A stretch of DNA of 49,675 nucleotides from Rhizobium redzepovicii (lineage in GTDB: Bacteria > Pseudomonadota > Alphaproteobacteria > Rhizobiales > Rhizobiaceae). A program made the translations under genes and the position numbers. This document shows, piece after piece, positions 1 through 7,141 of the stretch. Positions within the stretch are counted from its first letter, which is position 1. Every line of letters starts with the position of its first letter. Below the pieces are notes generated by a model. The model was not told the origin of the DNA. It saw only the letters and a list, made by a program, of their open reading frames with translations, and did not search any database. The stretch lies in NCBI RefSeq assembly GCF_019793435.1, contig NZ_JAILYH010000030.1, positions 1-49,675 of the forward strand, given 5' to 3'.

Positions 1-129
1 GGCATGAAGGACAGCAAGGTGATCGTCGCCATCAACAAGGACGAGGAGGCGCCGATCTTCCAGGTCGCCGACTACGGCCTCGTCGCCGATCTGTTCGAAG
101 CCCTGCCGGAACTGGAAAAGGCGCTCTGA
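1..129 (+). CDS. etfA: Electron transfer flavoprotein alpha subunit, 3' end only
   Basis: The window opens inside this gene; only the last 42 codons are present, ending in TGA at 127-129. The visible tail (GMKDSKVIVAINKDEEAPIF followed by a VADYGLVADL segment) is the highly conserved FAD-binding C-terminal end of ETF alpha, where the dinucleotide contacts the protein. ETF is a soluble heterodimer that carries electrons from acyl-CoA and other dehydrogenases to ETF-ubiquinone oxidoreductase. The beta subunit gene would normally lie just upstream, outside the window. The paralogue FixB has a similar C-terminus, so housekeeping EtfA versus FixB cannot be settled from 42 residues, but the sequence reads as EtfA. 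Confidence 0.88.
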   Translation, partial: GMKDSKVIVAINKDEEAPIFQVADYGLVADLFEALPELEKAL

Positions 130-171
130 ATAGAGCGGCGGCATTAGAGCCGCTCCTCATGATGGATGGGG

Positions 172-450
172 TCAGCCCGAATTTCGCTCGGATGATTTTC
201 CCCGAAGCACGGTCATCTGTTCGTGCTGCACCTCGTTCGCATCATTCAGTACCGCGCGCCAAAGCCTGTTGCCGAGCCGAAGCGACACCCGTTTGGTACC
301 CTCGTGTTCAGCCGTGCCGATTTCCACGGTGCTGACGAGTGAGCCATGTCGCATGTGACGGCGGAGATCGGCCAGGGACAGCCCGAACCGTTCCGCGAGT
401 TCGGATGAGTCCAGGATAAAATCCCCATTCGGATCGCGCTCGATCAACAC
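172..450 (-). CDS. Small DUF6522-type conserved hypothetical protein
   Basis: A protein of about 92 residues. I favour the GTG at 448-450 because a strong GGGAGG ribosome-binding sequence lies about nine bases before it; a TTG at 477 would add nine residues. The N-terminal half (ILDSSELAERFGLSLADLRR) looks like a short helix-turn-helix-like segment, and the second half (TKRVSLRLGNRLWRAVL) is a beta-rich stretch typical of the DUF6522 family found in Rhizobiales. No catalytic motif or signal peptide is visible. It lies between the end of etfA and the HPP/CBS gene and is transcribed towards etfA. Its function is unknown; the family assignment is from memory and moderately secure. Confidence 0.6.
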   Translation of the reverse strand: MLIERDPNGDFILDSSELAERFGLSLADLRRHMRHGSLVSTVEIGTAEHEGTKRVSLRLGNRLWRAVLNDANEVQHEQMTVLRGKSSERNSG

Positions 451-491
451 CGGCTCATTCCTCCCTCTGCTTGACAATCCACGACCAAAGT

Positions 492-1622
492 TCAGGCCAC
501 CGCCGAGATCGGAGCACTGTCGTTCGGCAGCAGCCGCGCCACTGCGCTGAGGAGATCGGTCTGCGATATCAGGCCGAGAATCCGGTAATCGTCATCGACA
601 ATGATGACGGCATGCGTGCGCCCGTCCGTCAGAATGGGAAGCAGCGACAGGGCCGGGTCCGAAGGCCTTGCCACCGCCGGTTTTGAAATTGCGCCGGCGA
701 TCGTATCGATGCTGGTCGACAATTCCCGCAAGCCGACGCTGCCGATCAGGCGGCCCTCCGGGTCCTTTACCGGCAGCGTGCGGATATTGTGCTTCAAAAG
801 CAGGTGCCGTGCGGCATCCGGTTCCGCAGCTTCGCCGACGGCGATCACGTCGCGCGACATGATATCGGCGCAGCTGATCTTGCCGTTTGAGCGGATTGCC
901 GCCTGCAGCTCGACCTGCTGCAGCAGCCGGCCGAGATCGGCGCGATCGATATCGAAGGTTTCGTCGAGCGCTGCAAGGGCCGCATCGACATCCTCCTCAC
1001 GAAAACCCACCCGCACGGCGGACGGCAGGTCGATCGTGCGATGGGTGTTCTCAGCGGGTTTTGGAACGACATGCGGATAGTTCCGCCGGGAAAGCTTGTG
1101 GAACAGCAGGCCGAGACCGACAAGAAGGCAGGAATTCAGGGCGACCGGCACGAAGGGAAAGAGGAAACCCCAGCCGGCGACGACGGGGCCGCCGAGAACG
1201 GCGGTCAGCGCCGCAGCACCTCCCGGCGGATGAAGGCAGCGTGTGAAAGACATGGCGCCGATAGCAAGCGACACGCCGACGCCGGTCGCGATGATCGGAT
1301 CGCGGATGAAATAGGCGGCAATGATTCCCATCAGGGCGGAAATGGTATTGCCGCCGATGATCGACCACGGCTGCGCAAGCGGGCTCGCGGGCACCGCGAA
1401 AAGAAGCACCGCCGATGCCCCCATCGGCGCGACGATCAGGGGAAGGTGCGGCCCCTGCCCGAAGAGATAGCCGCTGATGACGCCGGTAAGGCCGATGGCC
1501 AGCAAAGCGCCGAGACATGCGATCAGCCGCTCGCGTAAGGTCGCGCCGGCCAGAATCGGTGAAAACAGACGGAAGCGACGGAAGCGGCTCGGTCCCACCT
1601 TCGGGGAAACGGGGTGCGGCAT
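492..1622 (-). CDS. HPP family integral membrane protein with C-terminal CBS domain pair
   Basis: A 376-residue protein. Residues about 30-190 hold four to five hydrophobic segments of the HPP domain, including the signature stretches APMGASAVLLF and TRCLHPPGGAAALTAVLGGP (the His-Pro-Pro motif that names the family). Residues about 240-365 form two CBS motifs (the stretch from DIMSRDVIAVGEAAEPDAAR, and HAVIIVDDDYRILGLISQTD), which in other proteins bind adenine nucleotides and regulate an attached channel or enzyme. Some HPP proteins are linked to nitrite transport, but the substrate here is not evident. It stands alone: the next gene upstream, a LysR regulator, is on the same strand 55 bp away. 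Membrane location and nucleotide sensing are inferred from domain content. Confidence 0.85.
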   Translation of the reverse strand: MPHPVSPKVGPSRFRRFRLFSPILAGATLRERLIACLGALLAIGLTGVISGYLFGQGPHLPLIVAPMGASAVLLFAVPASPLAQPWSIIGGNTISALMGIIAAYFIRDPIIATGVGVSLAIGAMSFTRCLHPPGGAAALTAVLGGPVVAGWGFLFPFVPVALNSCLLVGLGLLFHKLSRRNYPHVVPKPAENTHRTIDLPSAVRVGFREEDVDAALAALDETFDIDRADLGRLLQQVELQAAIRSNGKISCADIMSRDVIAVGEAAEPDAARHLLLKHNIRTLPVKDPEGRLIGSVGLRELSTSIDTIAGAISKPAVARPSDPALSLLPILTDGRTHAVIIVDDDYRILGLISQTDLLSAVARLLPNDSAPISAVA

Positions 1623-1677
1623 GACAAGACCAATGTTGAGCGAGGATTATCTGGCGGACTGAGGGAAGGCATGAAGG

Positions 1678-2583
1678 CTAGTTTGTGGCAAGCCTGATAT
1701 CCCTGCCTTTTGTCGCGCTGAGGACTTCGTGGAAGGCGTTAAAGGCGCTGGGGCGATCGTTCTTGCGGTAGACCAGCAGCGTCTCGACAGGTCCCAGTTG
1801 ATGAGTCTGGACGGATGTTGGCCAGGGCATGAGGTCGAGAACGGATCTCGGTATGACGCCGGCGGTATTGCCGGTCGCGACGCTCGCCAGTATCGCATGG
1901 TAGGAGCCATGCTCGCTCGTCGGCATGGCGGTCGATTTGCGCGCCCAGTTTTCGGCGATCCGGCGATAGGTGCAGCCAGGCTCCAAAGCGGCAATCGACC
2001 CGACACGCAGGTCGGCAGCGGATTTGACGGCGGGATGCCCTGATGGCAGCACGATCAACAGGTCCTCGACAAAGACCGGTTCCATCGCCAGCGCCTTAAG
2101 CTCGGCCTCGAAACTCATCTCTTCCCCGCGCATCGCCTTCGGCGGGCGGGCAATCAGCGCACAATCCAGTGCATCGGCCACGACGGCGCGGGCGAGATCG
2201 CGGGATGCGCCCATCGTCAGATGAAGCGACACATCAGGCCACATCCGGTTGAATTGCGTCAGCACCGCGGGCAGCCGGCTCGCCGCCGTGCTTTCCATGG
2301 TGCCGACGCGCAATGTTCCCGACGGGGCGAGAGGCCGCACGGCCTGGCGCGCTTCGAGTGCAAGCGCCATCAGCCGGTTGGCGTAGGCCAGGAACGTCTC
2401 CCCCTCCCGCGTCAACGTCATCTTCTTGCCGTCACGGCTGAACAGGGAAACACCGAGATCGTCCTCCAGCTGCCGGATGCGCGTCGTCACATTCGACGGC
2501 ACCCGACCGACGGCCTTGGCAGCCTTGGTAACACTGCGATCGCCGGCGACAGCGCGGAATATTTCGAGCGACGAAAGGTCCAA
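1678..2583 (-). CDS. LysR-family transcriptional regulator, PtrR/YneJ-like
   Basis: A 301-residue protein of normal LysR length. Residues 1-60 form the winged helix-turn-helix (SVTKAAKAVGRVPSNVTTRI); the effector domain follows from about residue 90. The stretch GTMESTAASRLPAVLTQFN matches the characteristic start of the effector domain in the PtrR/YneJ group, known in enterobacteria for putrescine-utilisation control. Another hallmark of that group, CTYRRIAENW, is also present. A perfect inverted repeat lies 23-46 bp upstream of the start (see 2606-2629) and is a plausible autoregulatory site. The target genes are not obvious: the next plus-strand gene is a small membrane protein. Confidence 0.9.
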   Translation of the reverse strand: MDLSSLEIFRAVAGDRSVTKAAKAVGRVPSNVTTRIRQLEDDLGVSLFSRDGKKMTLTREGETFLAYANRLMALALEARQAVRPLAPSGTLRVGTMESTAASRLPAVLTQFNRMWPDVSLHLTMGASRDLARAVVADALDCALIARPPKAMRGEEMSFEAELKALAMEPVFVEDLLIVLPSGHPAVKSAADLRVGSIAALEPGCTYRRIAENWARKSTAMPTSEHGSYHAILASVATGNTAGVIPRSVLDLMPWPTSVQTHQLGPVETLLVYRKNDRPSAFNAFHEVLSATKGRDIRLATN

Positions 2584-2605
2584 TGAAAGATCTCGTTTCC
2601 AGAAT

Positions 2606-2629
2606 TATGGAGAAAGATAATTCTCCATA
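2606..2629. promoter_or_regulatory. Perfect 9-bp inverted repeat upstream of the LysR gene
   Basis: TATGGAGAA (2606-2614) and TTCTCCATA (2621-2629) are exact inverted copies separated by AGATAA. The repeat lies just upstream of the LysR start at 2583 and has the A/T-edged dyad form (T-N11-A class) expected for a LysR-family operator. Binding by the adjacent regulator is inferred from position. Confidence 0.55.
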
Positions 2630-2649
2630 CAAAAATCATCGCCGCCACT

Positions 2650-2668
2650 CAAGTCGTATTGCGATATA
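2650..2668. promoter_or_regulatory. Imperfect copy of the TATATCGTATTACGATATA palindrome
   Basis: The stretch TCGTATTGCGATATA at 2654-2668 matches 14 of 15 bases of the right-hand part of the perfect palindrome at 3444-3462. The left arm is degenerate. It lies about 170 bp before the small membrane protein gene at 2839. A shared repressor for the two small genes is possible but unproven. Confidence 0.4.
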
Positions 2669-2838
2669 ATTTGCCGGCGCAAGCGAAGAGGGAACAGTTG
2701 CCGAAAAAAACAACGCGGCGCCGAGGAAATAGCCACGGGCGGCCGATATTGCCGCCACTTGGCGGGAATTGCGGTGTTTGCAGCTGGCACGGGGTTTGCA
2801 TCGGCAATTCCATCTGCAGATCGATCGGCGACGACCCC

Positions 2839-3150
2839 ATGGCGCATCTTGTCTTGACCTGTCTTCTTCTCAGCATCGCTTCCGGCCTGAGCATGCGACG
2901 CTTTCTCCTGCCCTATCTCCCGGGAGGCGATCTCGCCGAGAAGTCCGCGCCCGTGACGATCGTCGCAAGCGCCGTTTTTCTGGGGGCGCTGGCCATTACC
3001 GTCTCCGATCAGAATCTCTGGGCGACATCCGCCATCCTGTCGCTCGGCCTGCTGCTGGCAGCCATGTTCGACGATGCCCGACCCAAACTGACGATCGCCC
3101 TCTCCGCCATCAGCCTGGCGGTCTATCTCGGCTTTCGTTCGATCAACTGA
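2839..3150 (+). CDS. Small hydrophobic membrane protein, function unknown
   Basis: With the ATG at 2839 this encodes 103 residues with three to four predicted membrane-spanning stretches: residues about 3-18 (LVLTCLLLSIASGL), 38-55 (PVTIVASAVFLGALAITV), 62-75 (ATSAILSLGLLLAA) and 83-97. Short charged loops separate them, including an FDDARPK turn. The reading frame is open further upstream to a TTG at 2659, but that extension is basic and non-hydrophobic and I judge it not translated. The ribosome-binding sequence before 2839 is weak. I do not recognise a family. It is divergent from the LysR gene and may be its target. The convergent neighbour is the 73-residue gene at 3188-3409. Confidence 0.55.
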   Translation: MAHLVLTCLLLSIASGLSMRRFLLPYLPGGDLAEKSAPVTIVASAVFLGALAITVSDQNLWATSAILSLGLLLAAMFDDARPKLTIALSAISLAVYLGFRSIN

Positions 3151-3187
3151 GCCATTCGGTTTTTCCAGGCGACGATCGAATACTCGC

Positions 3188-3409
3188 CTATTTGGCGATA
3201 TCGAAGCCTCTGTCGAGATGCTGCATCCAAAGACGAAAATCATTCGTGAGCAGCGCCACATCATACCGCCACTCCGCCCGCAAAAGCTCCCAGCGGCCTG
3301 CGTCTCCACTATCAAGCAAGGCATGACCCCTCTGCCTGAGATTTTCAAACGCCTTATCGGCGGGATAAAGCACGGGGCGGTGCAATACGGGATGCAATCG
3401 GCTTTCCAT
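3188..3409 (-). CDS. Small conserved hypothetical protein, 73 residues
   Basis: The ATG at 3407-3409 is preceded at the proper distance by a GAGGA ribosome-binding sequence; a GTG three codons earlier at 3418 sits too close to it. The product (MESRLHPVLHRPVLYPADKA onward, ending near QHLDRGFDIAK) is soluble, with no membrane segment, signal peptide or cysteine. It has aromatic and charged residues (RWELLRAEWRYDVALLTNDF) in a probably helical second half. I do not recognise its family. In favour of a real gene are the good ribosome-binding site and a perfect 19-bp palindrome in its promoter region (3444-3462), lying between a plausible -35 (CTGTCA) and -10 (TATATT). This implies a tightly repressed small gene. 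Confidence 0.55.
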   Translation of the reverse strand: MESRLHPVLHRPVLYPADKAFENLRQRGHALLDSGDAGRWELLRAEWRYDVALLTNDFRLWMQHLDRGFDIAK

Positions 3410-3443
3410 GAAGCTCACTCCTCAACGATCGGCGCTCTTTAAA

Positions 3444-3462
3444 TATATCGTATTACGATATA
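3444..3462. promoter_or_regulatory. Perfect 19-bp operator-like palindrome TATATCGTATTACGATATA
   Basis: The two halves are exact inverted copies around a single central base. On the minus strand the palindrome falls almost entirely in the spacer between CTGTCA and TATATT (18 bp apart), that is, inside the likely promoter of the 73-residue gene ending at 3188. This is the usual position for a repressor operator. No regulator for it is encoded next door apart from the LysR gene, whose own dyad has a different sequence. Confidence 0.6.
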
Positions 3463-3532
3463 CATTGACAGCCGTGAACGCGCCGCGATACAGCCAAGGA
3501 ATTCTCACCCAGCGCGGGAAAACAATCTCTAT

Positions 3533-3562
3533 TGAAGAATGATATTTCATTGTTATTCTTCA
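3533..3562. promoter_or_regulatory. Nested inverted repeat upstream of the 68-residue gene
   Basis: An outer dyad TGAAGAAT (3533-3540) / ATTCTTCA (3555-3562) overlaps an inner dyad AATGA (3538-3542) / TCATT (3547-3551). The area is A/T-rich against a GC-rich background. It lies in the 287-bp gap (3410-3695) between two small divergent genes; apart from this and the 3444-3462 palindrome I see no gene in that gap. The inner part faintly recalls Fur-type boxes, but I cannot assign a regulator. Confidence 0.4.
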
Positions 3563-3695
3563 CTGAGGAATAAATCCGCTGGTGGGATCAGGGGCCCATC
3601 TAACGAGAAGAAACGTTCCGTGAGCGGCGACAGCAGCAACTTTCACGGCCTGCTTTTCGATCTCATGAACGCCTCCAAGCATGCGGAGTTGAATA

Positions 3696-3902
3696 ATGAC
3701 CATGGAGAGCAAACAGGCCGGCAAGATCTGGTCTGAATGGTACGCCTGGCATCCGGTCTTGCCGATCGACGACACCGTGTTCTGGCTCGAGACCGTCTAC
3801 CGGCGGCAATCCCCGGACGGTCTTTGGCAATACCGCTCGTTCCGCCCCGAATCCGAACGCCGGCAGGCTCAGGCCTCCACGCCCGTCTATCCCGGCGCTT
3901 GA
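3696..3902 (+). CDS. Small Trp-rich hypothetical protein, 68 residues
   Basis: The start is the ATG at 3696, with a CGGAG ribosome-binding sequence eight bases upstream. The product begins MTMESKQAGKIWSEWYAWHP and continues into a WLETVYRRQSPDGLWQYRSF segment, giving a compact soluble protein with six tryptophans in its first two thirds and a disordered Pro/Ser tail. Short rhizobial proteins with this W-x-W-[FY]-A-W-x-P-V opening and a W-L-x-x-V-x-R-R middle are familiar to me as uncharacterised conserved proteins, but no function is known. It stands alone, about 210 bp before the dehydrogenase gene, with no other gene in that interval. Confidence 0.6.
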   Translation: MTMESKQAGKIWSEWYAWHPVLPIDDTVFWLETVYRRQSPDGLWQYRSFRPESERRQAQASTPVYPGA

Positions 3903-4113
3903 ATCCGACCGACCGCCGATGAATCCGCTCAATCGATTTCCGTCGATCCAGATCGCTCGAGAGAATGCACTGGCGATGCCGGCGTAAACCCAACAATCGA
4001 CCAAATCCCGGCCGCTTTCGGCAAATAAAGTCGGAGCCTTCCTCTACAGTCATTCCCGCACGGCGCAACCCGCAGAGCAAGAATGTGCTGATCAGCCGGT
4101 GAGAGGACCTGCC

Positions 4114-5157
4114 ATGAAGACCTATAAGATCGCCCTTCTCCCAGGAGACGGTATCGGCCGCGACGTCACTGAGGCAGCCAAGGCCGTACTCGAAAAGGCG
4201 GCTGCGCGGAACGGATTCTCGCTTGTGACGACAAGCTATCCCTGGTCCTGCGACTACTATCTGGAGAACGGCAGCATGATGCCTGGCAATGGCATCGAAA
4301 CGCTGCGCTCGTTCGATGCCATTCTGCTCGGCGCCGTCGGGTGGCCTCGCAAAGTGCCCGATTCCGTGTCGCTGCACGGGCTTCTGCTACCGATCCGCAA
4401 GGCTTTCGTGCAATATGCCAATATCCGCCCGCACCGGCTGCTGCCGGGTGTGCAGGGACCGTTGCGGTCGGAGAATTTCGACATCCTCTGCATTCGTGAA
4501 AATACCGAAGGCGAATATTCCGGCGCCGGCGGCCGCGTCCATCAGGGGACCGACAGCGAGGTGGCCGTGGAGACCTCGATCTTCACCCGCAAGGGCGTCG
4601 AGCGTATCCTGCGTTTCGGCTTCGAACAAGCGCGGGCGCGGGGCGGCAAGCTTGCCTCGGTCACAAAGTCCAACGCGCAGAGATATTCGATGGTTTTCTG
4701 GGACGAGACCACCGAAAGGCTTTCCGCTGAATATCCCGATGTCGAGGTGACCAGCTATCATATCGACGCCATGGCCGCCCGCATGGTCATGGCGCCTGAG
4801 AGCCTCGATGTGGTCGTCGCTTCCAACCTGTTCGGCGACATCCTGACAGACCTTGGCGCCGCCATCCAGGGCGGGCTCGGCTTTGCAGCCTCCGCCAACA
4901 TCAATCCCGATCGCTCGGCGCCGTCGATGTTCGAGCCCGTCCACGGTTCCGCGCCGGATATCGCCCATCTCGGCATCGCCAATCCGATCGCCGCCATCTG
5001 GTCGGGCGCGATGATGCTGGAGCACCTTGGAGAAACGGTCGCCGCCGGCAAGGTGATGGCCGCAATCGAGGCAACGACTGCACGCGGCATCGGTGCAAGT
5101 CCCGGCAGGGACAAGACGGACGCAATCACGGCATCGGTGCTTTCGGCGCTCGATTAG
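4114..5157 (+). CDS. ttuC: Tartrate dehydrogenase / isopropylmalate-isocitrate dehydrogenase family enzyme
   Basis: A 347-residue beta-decarboxylating NAD(P)-dependent dehydrogenase. I chose the ATG at 4114 because GAGAGGA lies seven bases before it and the protein then begins with the canonical MKTYKIALLPGDGIG. A GTG at 4099 is open but lacks a ribosome-binding site. Family motifs run in order: GDGIG near residue 12, LLPIRKAFVQYANIRP (substrate Arg), IRENTEGEYSG, the substrate Lys in VTKSNAQRYS, NLFGDILTDLGA (metal Asp residues), and FEPVHGSAPDIA (cofactor loop). It most resembles TtuC/YeaU-type enzymes, which act on tartrate and D-malate. It is convergent with otnC 60 bp away, so a role in a related four-carbon hydroxyacid route is plausible but inferred. 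The exact substrate cannot be read from the sequence. Confidence 0.85.
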   Translation: MKTYKIALLPGDGIGRDVTEAAKAVLEKAAARNGFSLVTTSYPWSCDYYLENGSMMPGNGIETLRSFDAILLGAVGWPRKVPDSVSLHGLLLPIRKAFVQYANIRPHRLLPGVQGPLRSENFDILCIRENTEGEYSGAGGRVHQGTDSEVAVETSIFTRKGVERILRFGFEQARARGGKLASVTKSNAQRYSMVFWDETTERLSAEYPDVEVTSYHIDAMAARMVMAPESLDVVVASNLFGDILTDLGAAIQGGLGFAASANINPDRSAPSMFEPVHGSAPDIAHLGIANPIAAIWSGAMMLEHLGETVAAGKVMAAIEATTARGIGASPGRDKTDAITASVLSALD

Positions 5158-5217
5158 GACAAGATGCGGACGAAGTGAGCGGATTGGGTCGCCCGACCTG
5201 AATCCGGTTTGGGCCGT

Positions 5218-5886
5218 TCAATGGTCGTCGTGATCGTGATGCGAAGGAAGGTCGAGGCCGAACGTGTCGACCAAATCTGCCACCTGTCCCGGGCTGAGAT
5301 AACGGGGATTGAGGTTGCGCAGCAGCAGATAGAGCTTTGCCGTTTCCTCTAGTTCCTCGGTCGCAAAGACCGCCGCTTCCAGGCTATCGCCGGCAACGAC
5401 GGGTCCGTGATTGGCCAGAAGCACCGACGAATACTTGCCTGCCAGCCCGCGGATGGCGTCGGCCACCGCCGGATCGCCGGGACGATAATAGGGCACCAGA
5501 GCGGTTTCGCCGGCGCGCATGAGATAATAGGGGGTCATCGGCGGCAAGGCGGCGCGCGGATCGATCTCCGGCAGCATGGTCAGCGCCACCGCGTGCGTGG
5601 AGTGAAGGTGGACGATGGCGCGGGCGCTGCCGCGTGTGTCGTAGAGGGCGGTATGCAGCGGAATTTCCTTGGTCGGCTTGTCGCCGGAGAGCAGCCAGCC
5701 TTCGGCATCGAGCCTGGAGATCCGTGCCGGATCGAGAAAACCGAGCGAGGCGTTGGTCGGCGTCACCAGCCAGCCGCCATCATCGAGCCGCAACGATATG
5801 TTGCCCGACGAACCGGGCGTCAGCCCGCGCTCAAACAGCGAGCGGCCGTATCGGCAAATTTCTTCACGCTGGCGCGCGTCGGACAT
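5218..5886 (-). CDS. otnC: 3-oxo-tetronate 4-phosphate decarboxylase, class II aldolase family
   Basis: A 222-residue class II aldolase/adducin-fold protein. The phosphate loop (LTPGSSGNISLRL, around residues 19-32), the zinc-binding HLHSTHAVALTM segment near residue 93 and the later LLANHGPVVAG histidine are all present. In the DUF1537 acid-sugar pathway OtnC decarboxylates 3-oxo-tetronate 4-phosphate to dihydroxyacetone phosphate. OtnK, OtnI and LtnD homologues within 6 kb make that assignment much more likely than fuculose- or ribulose-phosphate aldolase. It follows the LacI gene by 16 bp in the same transcript, so repressor and last enzyme are co-expressed. The C-terminus ends in an unusual HHDHDDH run that could bind metal. 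It is predicted cytoplasmic. Confidence 0.85.
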   Translation of the reverse strand: MSDARQREEICRYGRSLFERGLTPGSSGNISLRLDDGGWLVTPTNASLGFLDPARISRLDAEGWLLSGDKPTKEIPLHTALYDTRGSARAIVHLHSTHAVALTMLPEIDPRAALPPMTPYYLMRAGETALVPYYRPGDPAVADAIRGLAGKYSSVLLANHGPVVAGDSLEAAVFATEELEETAKLYLLLRNLNPRYLSPGQVADLVDTFGLDLPSHHDHDDH

Positions 5887-5902
5887 GACATTTCCTCCAA
5901 GA

Positions 5903-6901
5903 TTACGCGGTTGCGCCTTCGATCAGCTCAAAACCGAGATCGACGGCCTGGGGCGGCGCGTTGGCGACGACCAGCTGCGCGGCGATCTGTCCGGTCGACA
6001 CACGCGGCGTTCGGATGGTCGACAAGGGCTGCGGCATCGCCCGGCCGATATCGAGGCCGTTATAGCCGAAAATGGCAAGCTTCGAAGGGATAGCGATCCC
6101 CTCGGCCAGACAGTGAAAATAGCCGCCGAGCGCCATATCGTCATTGGAGAAATAAACCGCATCGAGATCCCTCGTCCGGGCAAGCAGCCGCTCCAGCCCT
6201 AGCCTGCCGTTTTCCACCGACGAAGCGCCGGCGAGAATTTCGCGCGCGACGAGAGGCACGCCGCCGGCCTCCAGCGTTTCGCAAAAGCTTGAAAACCGCT
6301 TGCCGGCGCGGGTGTCACGATTGAGATCGTGACCGACATAGCCGATCCGGCGATAGCCCCGCTTCAGCAGAAAGCCAGCGCTCTCCCGCCCGGCCGCGCG
6401 GTTCGAGAAGCCGACCGCGATATCGAGTGCATCTCCGTCGAGATCGAGCAGTTCCACGACCCGGCATCCGCTGGCGCGCAGCATCTTCACTGTCCCGTCG
6501 GTATGTTCGTATCCCGCCAGCATGACCGCCGCCGGCCGCCAGGCGAGCATCGCAGCGGCAAGCGCCTCCTCCTTACCCGGATCATAGTCGGTGACGGAGA
6601 ATACCGCCTGGTACCGGTTCTCCTCCAGGACGGCGCTGGCGCCGCGCAACACATCGGGGAAGACGATGTTGGACAGCGAGGGGATGACAAAGGCGACCAG
6701 GCGCGAGCCGGTGGAGGCCAGCGTCCCGGCGATCCGGTTCGGCACATAGCCCAGCCGCTCAACCGCAGCCATCACTCGCTCCCGCGTCTTGCCGGAAAAC
6801 GAGCCGTGATTGCGCAGCACGCGCGACACCGTGCTCTCGCCAACACCGGCTGCTTCCGCAACCTCGGCAAGCGTCACCGTCACCTGCGGTTTGAATTCCA
6901 T
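5903..6901 (-). CDS. LacI-family repressor of the acid-sugar locus
   Basis: A 332-residue protein of standard LacI length. Residues about 9-55 give the helix-turn-helix and hinge (VTLAEVAEAAGVGESTVSRV, then GYVPNRIAGTLAS). From residue 65 a periplasmic-binding-protein-like effector domain follows (VAFVIPSLSNIVFPDVLRGA), ending in SNDDMALGGYFHCLAEGIAI and IFGYNGLDIGRAMPQPLSTI, as in GntR/IdnR-type gluconate repressors. It is divergent from the MFS gene, and three palindromes TGGCAGCGCTGCCA or close variants lie in between. These are the obvious operators, with the central CG typical of LacI-family sites. The effector is probably the imported acid sugar or an intermediate; this is inferred from neighbours. 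Confidence 0.92.
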   Translation of the reverse strand: MEFKPQVTVTLAEVAEAAGVGESTVSRVLRNHGSFSGKTRERVMAAVERLGYVPNRIAGTLASTGSRLVAFVIPSLSNIVFPDVLRGASAVLEENRYQAVFSVTDYDPGKEEALAAAMLAWRPAAVMLAGYEHTDGTVKMLRASGCRVVELLDLDGDALDIAVGFSNRAAGRESAGFLLKRGYRRIGYVGHDLNRDTRAGKRFSSFCETLEAGGVPLVAREILAGASSVENGRLGLERLLARTRDLDAVYFSNDDMALGGYFHCLAEGIAIPSKLAIFGYNGLDIGRAMPQPLSTIRTPRVSTGQIAAQLVVANAPPQAVDLGFELIEGATA

Positions 6902-7007
6902 CGTATGTCCGAACCCAAGCTCTATTGGAATGGTCTGCCGATATGTCCGTCGGCAACCGCCGCGCTACCACCATTTTTCACCGCTCCCATCAAGAAGCAA
7001 GGATTTT

Positions 7008-7077
7008 TTGGCAGCGCTACCAATTTGCTGTTGGCAGCGCTGCCAAAATGGATTAGTAAGAATGGCAGCGCTGCCAA
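7008..7077. promoter_or_regulatory. Three LacI-type operators in the divergent promoter region
   Basis: Site 1 is TTGGCAGCGCTACCAA at 7008-7023 (one arm mismatch). Site 2 is TTGGCAGCGCTGCCAA at 7031-7046 (perfect). Site 3 is TGGCAGCGCTGCCA at 7063-7076 (perfect). Centres are 23 and 31 bp apart, about two and three helical turns, so the sites are on similar faces of the DNA. A degenerate half-site CGCGCTACCA lies at 6961-6970. The sites occupy the 240-bp gap between the lacI start and the MFS start. TTGGCA in site 2 could itself serve as a -35 element. Assignment to the neighbouring LacI protein is inferred from position and symmetry. Confidence 0.82.
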
Positions 7078-7141
7078 AAATGGCTTGGCGTGCTGCGGGA
7101 GGACCGACAGGAGACCGCGGCAACAATAGGAGGAGAAAATC

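Noticed and set aside
2605..3348. 247-codon minus-strand frame over the small-gene region
   Set aside because: Low-complexity, charged translation without a domain; the opposite strand encodes a coherent membrane protein. I could not fully exclude it, but the evidence favours the plus strand.
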